A stretch of DNA of 64,000 nt from Leucobacter sp. wl10 (GCF_003569785.1 NZ_KZ983990.1:62001-126000), one strand, 5' to 3'; shown: positions 24,587-34,447, numbered from the stretch's first letter. Program-made: numbers and translations. Notes: generated by a model not told the origin, from the letters alone.

Positions 24587-25781
24587 GCGGGCGCCCCTCC
24601 CCGTCGTCCTGAGGCGGGGACCCGGGTGGCCGGGATGCGGGATCCGAATCGCCGGCCCGCGGCTGCGATGCCGGCGGCTGCTGCGGATCCGGCGCCGGCA
24701 CGGGCAGCGGCATCTGGATGAGATCGATGCGCTCCCGCCCGTGACCGCCGCGCTTGAAGACGCGCAGCGTGAGCCACGCGAACAGCGCGAGCCCCACGAC
24801 CTGGCCGATCACGCCGCCCGGGCTGCCCCCGCCCGAGGTCTGCGCGGTCTCTCCGGTGATCCCCGACGCCATGATGCCGAAGGCGATGTAGTTGTTGACG
24901 ATGTGGATCGCGATGGCCGCCTCGAGACCGCCCGTGCGCCAGGTGAGCCAGGCGGAGACGGCGCCCAGCAGCCCGACGGCCAGCAGGCCCCAGATGTCGT
25001 AGATGTGCAGCGAGGCGAAACCCACGGACGGGATGAGGATCGCGAACCACGGATTCTTGAACCACGCGCCGAGCACCTGCATGAAGAGGCCCCGGAACAC
25101 GACCTCCTCCGCCGTGGACTGCAGGGGCACCAGCAGCAGCACGAGCAGCAGCGAGAGCAGGGCCGCGTTCACGTCGAAGTCGCGGTCGGCCCCCGGCGAC
25201 GGCTCGGTCAGCGACCCCGGGTCGAGGGCGATCCCGGCCCCGATGCCGACGAGGTTCATGACCACGATCGCCAGCACGGCGGCACCGCACAGCCGCCAGA
25301 GCAGGCCCCAGCGGATGCGCGTCGCGACCGACCAGACGCGGCCGACGGGGCGCATCCCCATCACCAGCATCGCGAGCATCACCGAGGGGATCATGATGAT
25401 GATCGACACCATGGTGACGAGCACCGAGGCGGGGCGCTGCGTGTCGAGCACCTCGGCGGTGCCCGCGGCGACCTCCATCGGGTAGCCGGGGTCGATGGCC
25501 ATCAGCACCGGGACGAAGGCCAGGGTCACCGCCACGGTCAGGATGCCGAAGAACGCCCCCGCCAGCAGCAAGAGCAGCAGCGGCTTCCACCACCGGTACC
25601 CCGCGACGCCGCGCAGCAGCCGATGGTACTCCAGCGGCTCCGTCTCGACCGTCCGCATCGGCCGCGGCGGGCGGGCCCACGCCCACTCCTGCGGGGCGCC
25701 GCGCTGGGCGGGCTGCGACTGGCCGCCCCCGTCCTCGGGCTGCGCCGCCTGACGGGGCTGTTCGGGTTCGGTGCCGGTCAT
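24579..25781 (-). CDS. CPBP-family intramembrane metalloprotease
   Basis: A 400-residue polytopic membrane protein with a 60-residue Pro/Gln-rich cytoplasmic N-terminus and a proline-rich C-terminal tail. The CAAX-protease/bacteriocin-processing (CPBP) motifs are present in order: EEVVFRG near residue 225, FASLHIY near 255 and HIVNNYIAFG near 295. These supply the Glu, His and Asn that coordinate the metal. Substrate unknown. It lies 13 bp downstream of glyS and overlaps the PPOX-like gene. Confidence 0.92.
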   Translation of the reverse strand: MTGTEPEQPRQAAQPEDGGGQSQPAQRGAPQEWAWARPPRPMRTVETEPLEYHRLLRGVAGYRWWKPLLLLLLAGAFFGILTVAVTLAFVPVLMAIDPGYPMEVAAGTAEVLDTQRPASVLVTMVSIIIMIPSVMLAMLVMGMRPVGRVWSVATRIRWGLLWRLCGAAVLAIVVMNLVGIGAGIALDPGSLTEPSPGADRDFDVNAALLSLLLVLLLVPLQSTAEEVVFRGLFMQVLGAWFKNPWFAILIPSVGFASLHIYDIWGLLAVGLLGAVSAWLTWRTGGLEAAIAIHIVNNYIAFGIMASGITGETAQTSGGGSPGGVIGQVVGLALFAWLTLRVFKRGGHGRERIDLIQMPLPVPAPDPQQPPASQPRAGDSDPASRPPGSPPQDDGEGRPRG

Positions 25782-25794
25782 CGGGGCCTCCCGG

Positions 25795-27180
25795 TCACGC
25801 GCCCCGGAGACGCCGGGCGAGATAGGCGTGCAGCTCGGCCCGGGGCACCCGATCCTGCCGCATCGTGTCGCGCTCGCGCACCGTCACCGCGTCGTCGTCG
25901 AGCGAGTCGAAGTCGACCGTGACGCAGAGCGGAGTGCCGATCTCGTCCTGGCGGCGGTAGCGACGGCCGATCGCGCCGGAGTCGTCGAAGTCGATGTTCC
26001 AGTCGTCGCGCAGCTCCTGCGCGATCTCGCGGGCCAGCGGCGAGAGCCTCTCGTTGCGGCTGAGCGGCAGCACCGCCGCCTTGACCGGCGCGAGGCGCGG
26101 GTCGAGCGCGAGCAGCGTGCGCGTGTCGGTGCCGCCCTTCGCGTTCGTCACCTCCTCCTCGCGGTACGCGTCGACGAGGAACGCCATGAGCGAGCGGGTG
26201 AGGCCGGCCGCGGGCTCGATCACGTACGGGGTGTAGCGCTGGTCCCTGGCCTGGTCGAAGAAGCTGAGATCCTTGCCCGAGTGCTTGGAGTGCGTGGACA
26301 GGTCGAAGTCGGTGCGGTTGGCGATACCCTCGAGCTCGCCCCACTCGCCGCCGACGAAGCCGAAGCGGTACTCGATGTCGGCGGTGCGCTTCGAGTAGTG
26401 CGACAGCTTCTCCTCCGGGTGCTCGTAGAAGCGCAGGTTCTCGGGGTCGATGCCGAGGCCCACGTACCACGCCATGCGCTCGTTCATCCAGTACTCCTGC
26501 CACTCCTCGTCGGTGCCCGGCTCGACGAAGAACTCCATCTCCATCTGCTCGAACTCTCGGGTGCGGAAGATGAAGTTGCCCGGCGTGATCTCGTTGCGGA
26601 AGCTCTTGCCGATCTGCCCGATGCCGAACGGCGGCTTCATGCGCGCCGACTGCAGCACGTTGGCGAAGTTGACGAAGATGCCCTGCGCCGTTTCGGGGCG
26701 CAGGTAGTGCAGGCCGGCCTCGTCGTCGACGGGGCCCAGGTAGGTCTTGAGGAGCCCGGAGAATGCGCGAGGCTCGGTCCACTGACCGCGGGTGCCGCAG
26801 TTGGTGCACACGACCTCGGCGAGGCCGCCCTGGGGCTCGCGCCCCTTCCTCTCCTCGAACTCCTCGAGGAGGTGATCCTCGCGGTAGCGCCTGTGGCACT
26901 GCAGGCACTCGACGAGAGGGTCGCTGAAGACCTCGACGTGGCCGGAGGCCTCCCACACCTGCTTGGGCAGGATCACGCTCGAGTCGATGCCCACCACGTC
27001 GTCGCGCTTCTGCACCATCGACTTCCACCACTGGCGCTTGATGTTCTCCTTCAGCGCGGTGCCGAGGGGGCCGTAGTCCCAGGCCGAGCGCGATCCGCCG
27101 TAGATCTCACCCGCCTGGTACACGAAGCCGCGGTGGCGGGCGAGGGCGATGACCTTGTCGAGGCGTGACTGCTCAGCCAT
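25795..27180 (-). CDS. glyS: Glycyl-tRNA synthetase, class II alpha2 type
   Basis: A 461-residue homodimeric GlyRS charging tRNA-Gly. It begins with [20 protein letters not shown] and contains [18 protein letters not shown]. An insertion with two Cys pairs (CLQCHRRY and VCTNCGTRG, residues 94-131) probably binds zinc. Class II motif 2 ([12 protein letters not shown] and [14 protein letters not shown]) and motif 3 ([14 protein letters not shown]) are intact. The C-terminal anticodon domain ends in [15 protein letters not shown]. Essential housekeeping gene of normal length. Confidence 0.98.
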   Translation of the reverse strand: MAEQSRLDKVIALARHRGFVYQAGEIYGGSRSAWDYGPLGTALKENIKRQWWKSMVQKRDDVVGIDSSVILPKQVWEASGHVEVFSDPLVECLQCHRRYREDHLLEEFEERKGREPQGGLAEVVCTNCGTRGQWTEPRAFSGLLKTYLGPVDDEAGLHYLRPETAQGIFVNFANVLQSARMKPPFGIGQIGKSFRNEITPGNFIFRTREFEQMEMEFFVEPGTDEEWQEYWMNERMAWYVGLGIDPENLRFYEHPEEKLSHYSKRTADIEYRFGFVGGEWGELEGIANRTDFDLSTHSKHSGKDLSFFDQARDQRYTPYVIEPAAGLTRSLMAFLVDAYREEEVTNAKGGTDTRTLLALDPRLAPVKAAVLPLSRNERLSPLAREIAQELRDDWNIDFDDSGAIGRRYRRQDEIGTPLCVTVDFDSLDDDAVTVRERDTMRQDRVPRAELHAYLARRLRGA

Positions 27181-27365
27181 GTTCTGTATTCACTCCAAGG
27201 GGCAAGCGGGGATCTTGGGAACGAGGCGCGGGTCTGATCCGGTTCGGGATCCGGATCCTGCGCCCATGCCAGCCCAGTCTACCGGCGGGCGCTGCGCCTC
27301 GCTCTTCACGCGCGCAGCAGAGCTCGCCGATGGTGGTGCGCTTTCCGTGACGCCCTGGCGCCGCC

Positions 27366-27725
27366 CTACGCGGAGACGGTGACGTAGTACTTCTTCAAGT
27401 GCTCGTGGATCTCCCACACGCCGCTCCAGCCGTCCGGGATCAGCACCAGATCGCCGGTCCGGTGGTTGAGCCGCTCGCCGCTGTCGGAGACGAGCGTCCC
27501 GCTCCCCTCGAGGATGAGCACCACCTCGTTCACACCGTTGCGCGCGGTCGCGAAGCTGCCGGGCGAGCACTCCCAGAAGCCGAGATCGACGCTGTCGGCG
27601 TCGATCGAGAGCGCGTTGTCCGTCGCGTCCCGGGGCGCGCCGTCGACGGCCGTCGGTTTGAGCGCCGGCAGGGGGAGGGAGAGGGAGTCGAGCGAGCGCA
27701 GGATCCGCGCCTGTGCGATGGTCAT
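27366..27725 (-). CDS. Cupin-domain protein (DUF861/EutQ-like)
   Basis: A 119-residue single-domain cupin. GFWECSPGSFATARNGVNEV and VLILEGSGTLVSDSGE give cupin motif 1 in its Glu-containing form, and TGDLVLIPDGWSGVWEIHEHLKKYYV gives motif 2. This variant (WE.SPG...) is the DUF861 type, often linked to amine or ureido-compound metabolism. It is divergent from the NUDIX gene; the 177-bp gap has an IclR-like operator, which ties it to the catabolic regulon. Confidence 0.85.
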   Translation of the reverse strand: MTIAQARILRSLDSLSLPLPALKPTAVDGAPRDATDNALSIDADSVDLGFWECSPGSFATARNGVNEVVLILEGSGTLVSDSGERLNHRTGDLVLIPDGWSGVWEIHEHLKKYYVTVSA

Positions 27726-27825
27726 GGGGGTTCCTCAGCTCTCGGGTGTGGAGTGACGAGACTCGCCGAACGGCGACGAGATGACGCTTGCGGCGCCACG
27801 ATAATGATCATACAATGAACGGTAA

Positions 27826-27840
27826 GCTCAATCAATGAAC
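27826..27840. promoter_or_regulatory. IclR-type operator, cupin/NUDIX divergent promoter
   Basis: On the minus strand this 15-mer reads GTTCATTGATTGAGC. It fits the pattern GTTCATTnAnnGAnC shared with the sites at 34448, 34568, 41792 and 41812. The left half-site is exact and the right one imperfect. A second CAATGAAC half-site lies at 27813-27820. Confidence 0.5.
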
Positions 27841-27902
27841 ATGTGCGCAGTGCTGCGGCATCGTCGCCCCGCACCTCGCACACGAACCGAAGCGAGGATC
27901 GC

Positions 27903-28403
27903 ATGAGCGTTGTCATCGAACACGAGACCGGGGCCGCCCGCAGTACCGACCGGTGGATCGACGGAGAGCACGGCCGGTTCTGGGGCTCCTGCGGAGCCGC
28001 GGGCCTGCTCATCGAGAACCGGCGCTCCGAGGTGCTGCTGCAGCTGCGGGCCTCCTGGTGCCACCACGGCGGCACCTGGGGCATCCCGGGCGGCGCACGG
28101 TTGGCCGGGGAGCTCCCGATCGAGGCGGCGCTCCGCGAAGCCCGCGAGGAGCACGGCGTCCCCACCGACCGGGTGCGCATCCGCGACTCCCACACCCTCG
28201 ACTACGGCTACTGGTCGTACGTCACGCTGCTCGGCAGCATCGACGAGGACTGGGTGCCCCGGCTGGAGACCCCGGAGGCCGACCTGGCCCGCTGGGTTCC
28301 CGTGCGCGACGTGGAGCGCCTGGAGCTGCACCCGGATTTCGGCGCCTCCTGGCCGCAACTCCGCCGCCTGCTCGCCGGCGGGGATGGAACGCGCAGCCGG
28401 TAG
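27903..28403 (+). CDS. NUDIX hydrolase
   Basis: A 166-residue NUDIX protein. The NUDIX box lies at residues 64-86: G64, E70 and the core REAREEHGV at 78-86. The preceding segment HHGGTWGIPGG is typical for MutT-like pyrophosphohydrolases. The substrate (nucleoside diphosphate derivative) cannot be named. ATG 27903 was chosen for its position after GAGGATCGC. The gene is divergent from the cupin and shares the operator region of the 27-45 kb catabolic cluster. Confidence 0.9.
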   Translation: MSVVIEHETGAARSTDRWIDGEHGRFWGSCGAAGLLIENRRSEVLLQLRASWCHHGGTWGIPGGARLAGELPIEAALREAREEHGVPTDRVRIRDSHTLDYGYWSYVTLLGSIDEDWVPRLETPEADLARWVPVRDVERLELHPDFGASWPQLRRLLAGGDGTRSR

Positions 28404-28573
28404 GCCGAATCGCACAGAGCGCGGTGCACGCCTACGGCGCACCTGGAAGAGAACTTCCGCGCCGCACGCCTCGAGCTCGCCAACGAGGCGCTCGCGGGGG
28501 CCGCGGCGCTCATTTCATCGGCCTGTAACCGGGCGGCGGCTATCATTGTGAGAATCGCGGATTCGAACTAGAG

Positions 28574-29401
28574 GTGGTCAGCATTCAGCAGCAACAAGTC
28601 CGGGATCCGGCGAGCCGTTCTCCCGAGAACGATGAACAGCAGGTCCCCGAACTCATGAATCGTTCGGTGCTGCGGGCCATGACGCTGCTCAAGGAGCTCG
28701 GCAGGCACCCCGGCGGGGCAACCGCGGCCGAGCTCGCCGCAGCGACCGGCCTCGCCCGTCCGACGGCCTTCCGGCTCCTGCTGAGCATGGCGCACACCGG
28801 CGTGCTCGTGAAGACCGAGGGCCGGTTCAGCCTCGGCCTGGAGGTGGCCCGCCTCGGCCGGATCGCCGACCCGTATCGCGACCTGCAGCCGCACGTGCAG
28901 GTCTTCATCGACCGGCTCTCCGCGGAGCTGAGCGAGGCGACCGCCTACTCGATCGTCACCGGCCCGGCCAGCCTCGACCTCATCGCCGAGGCGGCGGGGT
29001 CGTACATGCTCTCAACCGCGATGGGCTACGTCGGCCGCGACGTGCCGATGCACGCGAGCGCCACGGGCAAGGTTCTGCTTGCGGATCTCTCCGACGAGCA
29101 GGTCGTCACCCTGCTCCCGGAGCAGTTGCAGTCGTTCACCCCCTTCACCATCACGGCGCGCGATCTGCTGCTGCGCGAACTCGCGGACGTGCGCGTGAAG
29201 GACTACGCGACCCTCGACAACGAACTCGAGGAGGGGCTCTTCGCGGTGGCGGTGCCCGTTCGGGATGAGACAGGGCAGCTCATCGGCGTCCTCTCCGTAT
29301 CGGGGCTGGACCAACGTATGAAGGCCGCGAACGTGCACACCTTCATCGAGAAGCTGCGAACTGCAGCGGATCAGCTGCGCACCAACGTCCTCGGAATCTG
29401 A
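28574..29401 (+). CDS. IclR-family transcriptional regulator
   Basis: A 275-residue IclR regulator. The winged helix-turn-helix spans residues 28-90 (RSVLRAMTLLKELGRHPGG, AAELAAATGLARPTAFRLL). The effector-binding GAF-like domain includes MHASATGKVLLADLSDE and GLFAVAVPVRDETGQLIGVL followed by SVSG. Start GTG 28574 follows AGAGGTG. It is the strongest candidate to bind the repeated GTTCATTnAACGAAC-type palindromes found at three promoter regions of the catabolic cluster, since IclR proteins recognise palindromes of this size. That link is inference. Confidence 0.93.
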   Translation: MVSIQQQQVRDPASRSPENDEQQVPELMNRSVLRAMTLLKELGRHPGGATAAELAAATGLARPTAFRLLLSMAHTGVLVKTEGRFSLGLEVARLGRIADPYRDLQPHVQVFIDRLSAELSEATAYSIVTGPASLDLIAEAAGSYMLSTAMGYVGRDVPMHASATGKVLLADLSDEQVVTLLPEQLQSFTPFTITARDLLLRELADVRVKDYATLDNELEEGLFAVAVPVRDETGQLIGVLSVSGLDQRMKAANVHTFIEKLRTAADQLRTNVLGI

Positions 29402-29440
29402 TCGGCCGGACCGGGCCGGCGACGCGCCATCGCCGTGATT

Positions 29441-29878
29441 TCACGCCGCCGAACGGGCACCGGCGGCGGCCGGGCCTACCGCCGAGCCGTCGGAAACGTC
29501 GGCCTCTGGTCGGCGCATCAACCAGGGCAGGCTGATCGCGGCCGCTTCCGTGACGTTCGGATCCCAATCGCGGACGGACGGCAACTGCGGTGCGGCCTGG
29601 CCGGGCGCCAGCTCTTCCGCACCTCGTGCGGTCGACCTGCGGCGCAGCGCAACGAGGAGACCCTGCACCCCGATGAGACCCCAGACCAGGTTGGACGCGA
29701 CGGCGGGCCACGCGCCGTAGGCGAGCGCCCCGGCCGAGGCCATGAAACCCCCCGCGGCGTTGAGAAACGAGTAGCGCTTCGCCGAGGGATCCACCCATCC
29801 GCGCCAGATGAGCACGTACGCCGAGAACGTACCGATGGTGCCGATCCACCCGAGAGCGGTGCCGATGAGGTCTTCCAA
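29441..29878 (-). CDS. CBU_0592-family small membrane protein
   Basis: A 145-residue protein with three hydrophobic segments: IGTALGWIGTIGTFSAYVLI, SFLNAAGGFMASAGALAYGA and AVASNLVWGLIGVQGLLVAL. The arrangement and the YSFLNAxGG motif match the CBU_0592 family, which has no assigned function. TTG 29878 is chosen as the start, because GGAG is properly placed 5-6 nt upstream and there is no closer ATG. The C-terminal 50 residues are soluble. The gene is divergent from a LysR regulator. Confidence 0.75.
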   Translation of the reverse strand: MEDLIGTALGWIGTIGTFSAYVLIWRGWVDPSAKRYSFLNAAGGFMASAGALAYGAWPAVASNLVWGLIGVQGLLVALRRRSTARGAEELAPGQAAPQLPSVRDWDPNVTEAAAISLPWLMRRPEADVSDGSAVGPAAAGARSAA

Positions 29879-30038
29879 CGCTGCTCCTTTCAGTGCCCGG
29901 GACGTTCGTGAAGCCGCCTCCTCTCGGCCTGCCCGGATCGTTCGGTCGGCGGCGAGAGTGATGCAATCCCCATCCTGAGGCGAGGATCCATTCAGCACAA
30001 TCGAATCTTTGGGTACCGGGGATGTAGAATATCTGCAT

Positions 30039-30968
30039 ATGAGGATCAACGTCGCCCGACTCCACTACCTCCTGCAGATCTCGCGCAGCGGCGGGGTCCT
30101 CGCGGCCGCCGAGGCGATGAACCTCACCCCGTCCGCGGTGTCGCAGCAACTGGCGCGGCTGGAAGCGGAGGTCGGAGTGCCCCTGGTGGACCGGACCCCG
30201 CGCGGCATCGTCCCCACGGCCGCGGGACGCGAGCTGATCGAACTCGCCGAGAACGTGGAGCGCGAAGTGAACGAGGCGGCGCTGCGCGTCGGAGCGGCGA
30301 GCGAGCTGCCCAGCGGGCTGGTGCGCTTCGGCGGGTTCCAGAGCTTCGTGAGCGGCGTGCTCGCCCCCGCCCTGCCGCGGTGGCGCAGCGACCTCGCGGG
30401 GGTGGACCTCCAGGTGGCCGAGGCCGACCAGAACGAGCTGCTGCGGGGTCTGCGCTCAGCCGACTTCGATCTGATCGCCGTCGAGTTCGACGAGGCCGTG
30501 ACCCCGGCGCCGCTGAGCGCCGGGACGCGGGAGGTCGCCCTGCTCGACGACCCCTGGGTGCTGGTGGCACCGGCGGGCACCCAGGCTGCGATGGGCCTCG
30601 TGCAACTGGAGACCCTGCGCTTCCCCTGGCTGGAGCTCGGCGGCGGCGCCGGGGCCCTCAGCGCGGTCACCCGCATTCGAGAGAACCTGCCCGATTCGAC
30701 CACGGCGTCGCATCGCTACGTCAACCACCAGACCGCGCTGGCGCTCGTGGCAGCCGGGGAGGGAGTGACCCTGATGCCGAAGCTGGCGCTGCAGGAGCAC
30801 TCGCTGAGCGGAGTGGAGACGCACGAGCTGCCCGGCTTGGGCGTGCGGCACATCTCGCTGCGCTATCGCCTCGGTCGCAAGCCCCACCCGGCGGTGAGCG
30901 CCGCAGTCGAGTTCATGCGGACCTTCACCGCCGGCGTGGACGAGGCGCAGGACCAGTCAGCGCGGTGA
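30039..30968 (+). CDS. LysR-family transcriptional regulator
   Basis: A 309-residue LysR-type regulator. The N-terminal helix-turn-helix (LHYLLQISRSGGVLAAAEAM, NLTPSAVSQQLARLEAEVGV) and the substrate-binding domain from residue 90 on are complete. ATG 30039 is preferred to an upstream GTG-type frame because MRINVARLHYLL fits the family start. It is divergent from the CBU_0592 gene and lies just before the betaine-type ABC importer; it may regulate either of them. The inducer is unknown. Confidence 0.92.
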   Translation: MRINVARLHYLLQISRSGGVLAAAEAMNLTPSAVSQQLARLEAEVGVPLVDRTPRGIVPTAAGRELIELAENVEREVNEAALRVGAASELPSGLVRFGGFQSFVSGVLAPALPRWRSDLAGVDLQVAEADQNELLRGLRSADFDLIAVEFDEAVTPAPLSAGTREVALLDDPWVLVAPAGTQAAMGLVQLETLRFPWLELGGGAGALSAVTRIRENLPDSTTASHRYVNHQTALALVAAGEGVTLMPKLALQEHSLSGVETHELPGLGVRHISLRYRLGRKPHPAVSAAVEFMRTFTAGVDEAQDQSAR

Positions 30969-31141
30969 CGCGCACGACCCCGAACCCCGGGGTATCAGCT
31001 CGGCAGGCAACGCAGCGTACGGCCGCAGACCAGATGACGATCCGATTGCGTTCGCTACGGTCACCGCGAGGCGTTCGGCCTTCGCGATGTCGCGCCGGGA
31101 TCGGGCCGAGCAGAGAGCCCGACGCGATCCCGGCGCGCGGC

Positions 31142-32050
31142 CTACTTGATCAGCGTGGGAAAGGCGTCCGGGTTCTCCTCGATCCACTTCGCGACGGCAC
31201 CCTCGTAGTCGCCCTCGTAGTCGTCACTCGTGATGAGCGTCTCCAGAGCGCCATAGGACTCGTCGCTGAACTTGATTCCCTTGATGAGCTCGGCCGCATC
31301 CGGATACTGCTCAGAGAATCCCTTCGTCGCCATGGTCTGAAGCGTCTCGGTTTCCCCCATCGCGCCCTCGGGGTCCTCGAGATCCTTGACATCGTAGGCG
31401 GTGTTCGCCCAGAACGGCCGCCAGAGCGTCACGACGATCTCCTCCTTCTTATCGATGGCCTCGCCCAGCACGGTGAGCATCGACGCCGTCGACGAGGTGG
31501 TCAGCTTCCAGTCGTCCAGCCCGTAGGCCGGCATCGCCTCTTCCTGCGTCACGCGGGTCAGGCCGGCGCCGGGCTCGATTCCGATGATTTCCTTGCCGAA
31601 GAGGTCGGCGTTCTTCTTGAGGTCGGCGATGGAGTTGATCTTCGAGTACGACGGAACCGCCAGGGTCAGCTTGGCGTTGTCGTAGAAGACGTTGAGCGAC
31701 TCGAGGTTGTCGCCGAACTCCTCCATATAGGCCTTGTGCGTCACATCCGGCCACGTGGAGCCGAAGATGTCGAGATCTCCGCTCGCGGTTGCCGCGAAAA
31801 CGGGCCCGTTGTCGCCGAGTTCCTCGACTTCGACCGTGTAGCCGAGCTTCTCCAGCTGATTCTTGATGAGGAACGCAAGGCTCTCCTGATCAGTCCAACC
31901 GGGAACGAAGCCGATGGAGATCGTATCGCCACCGCCCCCGCCACCCGCGCCTTCAGCACCATTGCCGCTTCCACCGCTGGAGCATCCTCCGAGGGTGAGC
32001 GCGGCCGCGGCGCCGAGTGCGAGAGCAGCGGTCAGCTTCCTGTACTTCAT
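31142..32050 (-). CDS. Glycine-betaine/quaternary-amine ABC transporter substrate-binding lipoprotein (ProX/OpuAC type)
   Basis: A 302-residue lipoprotein. The signal peptide ends in the lipobox LGGC with C23 as the lipid anchor, followed by a Gly/Ser-rich linker. The ligand-binding segments IGFVPGWTDQESLAFL, IFGSTWPDVTH and VTLWRPFWANTAYDVKDLED match OpuAC/ProX proteins, whose aromatic residues form the cage for quaternary ammonium groups. It works with the permease and ATPase upstream in the operon (61 bp from the permease). The ligand may be a betaine-like molecule that feeds the neighbouring catabolic operon. Confidence 0.92.
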   Translation of the reverse strand: MKYRKLTAALALGAAAALTLGGCSSGGSGNGAEGAGGGGGGDTISIGFVPGWTDQESLAFLIKNQLEKLGYTVEVEELGDNGPVFAATASGDLDIFGSTWPDVTHKAYMEEFGDNLESLNVFYDNAKLTLAVPSYSKINSIADLKKNADLFGKEIIGIEPGAGLTRVTQEEAMPAYGLDDWKLTTSSTASMLTVLGEAIDKKEEIVVTLWRPFWANTAYDVKDLEDPEGAMGETETLQTMATKGFSEQYPDAAELIKGIKFSDESYGALETLITSDDYEGDYEGAVAKWIEENPDAFPTLIK

Positions 32051-32111
32051 AGTGCTTCCTTTCGTGGGTGCTTCACGGAGGTACCGCGATGCGTCGATGC
32101 AGTGACGGGGC

Positions 32112-33017
32112 TCACGACTTCGTCGCCGTGAGGACCCCGCCACCCTTCTTCTTCTTGGTCAGCTTTGCGAGAAGGGACGCCGGGTAGTCGGCGCGATTGC
32201 CGAGCGCTGCGGTCACCCTGTCGAGGTAGACCGCGATGATCACCACGCAGAGGCCGGCCTCGATGCCGAGTTCGAGGCGCTGGGTCGACACCGCCGAAAC
32301 GACATCCTTGCCGAGCCCGTCGGCTCCGACGAAACCGGCGAGCACGGCCATGGAGAGCGAGAGCATGATCACCTGATTGATGCCCGCCATGATGGTGGGG
32401 GTGGCCAGAGGCAGCTGAATGCCGCGGAGGATCTTGCCCGGCGTCGCACCGAACGCGTATCCCGCCTCGACGGTCTCGCCGTCGACGCCTCTGATACCGA
32501 GTTCGGTGAAGCGCACCCCAGGGGGCAGCGCGAAGATCACCGTCGCGAAGATGCCCGGGACGAAGCCGATGCCGAAGAACAGCACGGCGGGGATCAGGTA
32601 GACGAACGCCGGCATGGTCTGCATGAAGTCCAGCACGGGCTTCACCGCCGCGCTGACCGCGTCGTTCTTCGCAGCGAGAATGCCGAGCGGCACGGCGAGG
32701 ATCACGGCGATGAGGGTTGCGACCAGTACAAGGCCGAGCGTCTGCATCGTACTCTCCCAGAAACCCATCGAGACGACGAGCAGCAGCGAGACCACCGTTC
32801 CCGCCGCGAGTTGCCACGAGCGCAAGGTCCACCCGAGCAGGGCGAGCAGCAAGATCATCACCGGGAAGGGGACGGCCAGCAGCACGCCGACCAGACCCGC
32901 CACGGCCGACTCGACGACCAGGCTGCAGAAGTCGATCAGCCACTGGAAGGTGTCCTGAAACCAGTTGAACGCTTCCTTGCCCCAGGTTCCGATCGGGATG
33001 CGGTACCAGTCGTCCAT
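32112..33017 (-). CDS. Betaine/quaternary-amine ABC transporter permease (ProW type)
   Basis: A 301-residue permease with about seven membrane segments. The binding-protein-dependent transport signature around GYAFGATPGKILRGIQLPLA (EAA loop) contacts the ATPase. The family-typical motifs TMPAFVYLIPAVLFFGIG and PPGVRFTELGIRGV are intact, as is a conserved GKDVVSAVST segment. The C-terminus ends in a Lys-rich cytoplasmic tail. Start and stop of this gene and the ATPase gene overlap by one base (TGATG), so translation is coupled. Confidence 0.93.
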   Translation of the reverse strand: MDDWYRIPIGTWGKEAFNWFQDTFQWLIDFCSLVVESAVAGLVGVLLAVPFPVMILLLALLGWTLRSWQLAAGTVVSLLLVVSMGFWESTMQTLGLVLVATLIAVILAVPLGILAAKNDAVSAAVKPVLDFMQTMPAFVYLIPAVLFFGIGFVPGIFATVIFALPPGVRFTELGIRGVDGETVEAGYAFGATPGKILRGIQLPLATPTIMAGINQVIMLSLSMAVLAGFVGADGLGKDVVSAVSTQRLELGIEAGLCVVIIAVYLDRVTAALGNRADYPASLLAKLTKKKKGGGVLTATKS

Positions 33018-34366
33018 CAGCGGGTCTCCTCATCGCTCGAAATGACATCGCCCGAGTCGGGCATCTCCTCGTCTTCGTACTCCCCCTCGTCGAGAGGAGC
33101 GATGACCGGGATCGCGCTCGTCGCCGGCGGAAGGTTCGCGAGCGACGCGAGCAGCGTCACGCGCGGCACCACACCGAGCAGGCGGCCCTCCTCGTCCGTT
33201 ACGGCGATCGGCAGGTTGCTCTCGATCACCATCTCGAAAAGGTGCGCGATGAGCTGTTCGGGTTTCACTACCGAGGGGGCAGGGCGCATGCTCCCCGTGA
33301 GGTCGGCTCCCCCGTCCCGCACGAGGCGCATCATGTCCTTGTCGCGCACGATGCCGAGCAGTCGGCGGCGCTCGTCTGTCACATAGCAGGCGGAGACCTG
33401 CAGCCGGCGCATGATGTGCAGGGCCGCGCGAGGGCCGTCGGCCGCCCACACCACTGAGCGGGCGGGCTCCATCACGTCGGCGGCTGTGAGCACGCGGGCG
33501 CGGTCGACGTCCTGCACGAACTGGGCCACGTAGTCGTTGGCCGGATCGGTGAGGATGTCGTTGGGCGTGCCGACCTGCACGATGCGGCCGTCGCGCATCA
33601 CGGCGATGCGATCGCCGAGGAACATGGCCTCGTTGAGGTCGTGCGTGATGAAGACGATGGTCTTGCCGAGCTCGCCCTGCAGTTCGACCAGCTGCTCCTG
33701 CATCTCTCGCCGGATGAGCGGGTCGAGCGCCGAGAAGGCCTCGTCCATGAGCAGGATCTCGGTGTCGGCGGCGAACGCGCGGGCGATGCCGACGCGCTGT
33801 TTCATGCCTCCTGAGAGCTGACTCGGCAGGCTGTCGGCCCACTCGCCCAGGCCGACTCGCTCGAGCCAGTACCGAGCCCGCTCTAGCCGATCCGCGACCG
33901 ACGCGCCCTGAATCTCGAGCCCGTAGGCGACGTTGTCGAGCACGGTGCGGTGGGGGAGCAGCGCGAAGTGCTGGAACACCATCGACATCTTGTCTCTGCG
34001 CAGTTCGCGCAGTTCCGGAGCCGAGCGGCCGACCACCTCTTCGCCGAGCACCTTGATCGATCCCTCCGTGGTGGGGTTCAGCCCGTTGAGCATGCGGATG
34101 AGCGTCGATTTGCCCGACCCGCTCAGCCCCATGACGACGAAGATCTCGCCCTTCTTCACCTCGAACGAGGCCTCGATCACCCCGGCGGTGCCGAGGTGGA
34201 GCAGGTCCTCGCGGTTCTTGCCCTGCTTGAGCTGCTTCACCACCTCCTTCTGGCGTTTGCCGAAGACCTTGTACACACGGTCGAGGAGAATCGCGGTCGG
34301 ACGCTCCTCGGGGGACGTTCCCGGCGGCGCAGCGGCCTCAAGGGTGGCGGGGGTTGGTTCTGTCAT
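33017..34366 (-). CDS. Betaine/quaternary-amine ABC transporter ATP-binding protein (ProV type) with CBS domains
   Basis: A 449-residue ATPase. Walker A is GLSGSGKST, the signature is LSGGMKQRVGIARAF, Walker B is ILLMDEAFSALDPL and the H-loop is in VFITHDLNEA. The N-terminal VFGKRQKEVVKQLKQGKNRE extension and two C-terminal CBS domains (residues 285-410) are those of ProV/OpuAA, where CBS domains sense ionic strength. An acidic tail follows. ATG 34366 is chosen over ATG 34402 because TTGGAG precedes it at good spacing. It is the first gene of the importer operon. Confidence 0.95.
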   Translation of the reverse strand: MTEPTPATLEAAAPPGTSPEERPTAILLDRVYKVFGKRQKEVVKQLKQGKNREDLLHLGTAGVIEASFEVKKGEIFVVMGLSGSGKSTLIRMLNGLNPTTEGSIKVLGEEVVGRSAPELRELRRDKMSMVFQHFALLPHRTVLDNVAYGLEIQGASVADRLERARYWLERVGLGEWADSLPSQLSGGMKQRVGIARAFAADTEILLMDEAFSALDPLIRREMQEQLVELQGELGKTIVFITHDLNEAMFLGDRIAVMRDGRIVQVGTPNDILTDPANDYVAQFVQDVDRARVLTAADVMEPARSVVWAADGPRAALHIMRRLQVSACYVTDERRRLLGIVRDKDMMRLVRDGGADLTGSMRPAPSVVKPEQLIAHLFEMVIESNLPIAVTDEEGRLLGVVPRVTLLASLANLPPATSAIPVIAPLDEGEYEDEEMPDSGDVISSDEETR

Positions 34367-34447
34367 CGTTGACTCCAATGCTGCGGTTGTCGCAGGGCTC
34401 ATCGTCGAGCAGGCCCTGAGGCGAGATTACAATATTTTGATCATGTC

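Noticed and set aside
28557-28566. GGATTCGAAC match to tRNA T-loop as an attachment-site duplicate
   Set aside because: Only about 10 bases match the tRNA-Tyr T-arm; that is too short, and the flanks do not match.
28404-28573. Frame with LEENFRAARLELANEALAGA as a small gene or remnant
   Set aside because: There is no good start or ribosome-binding site and no recognisable family; it is probably a chance open frame before the IclR gene.
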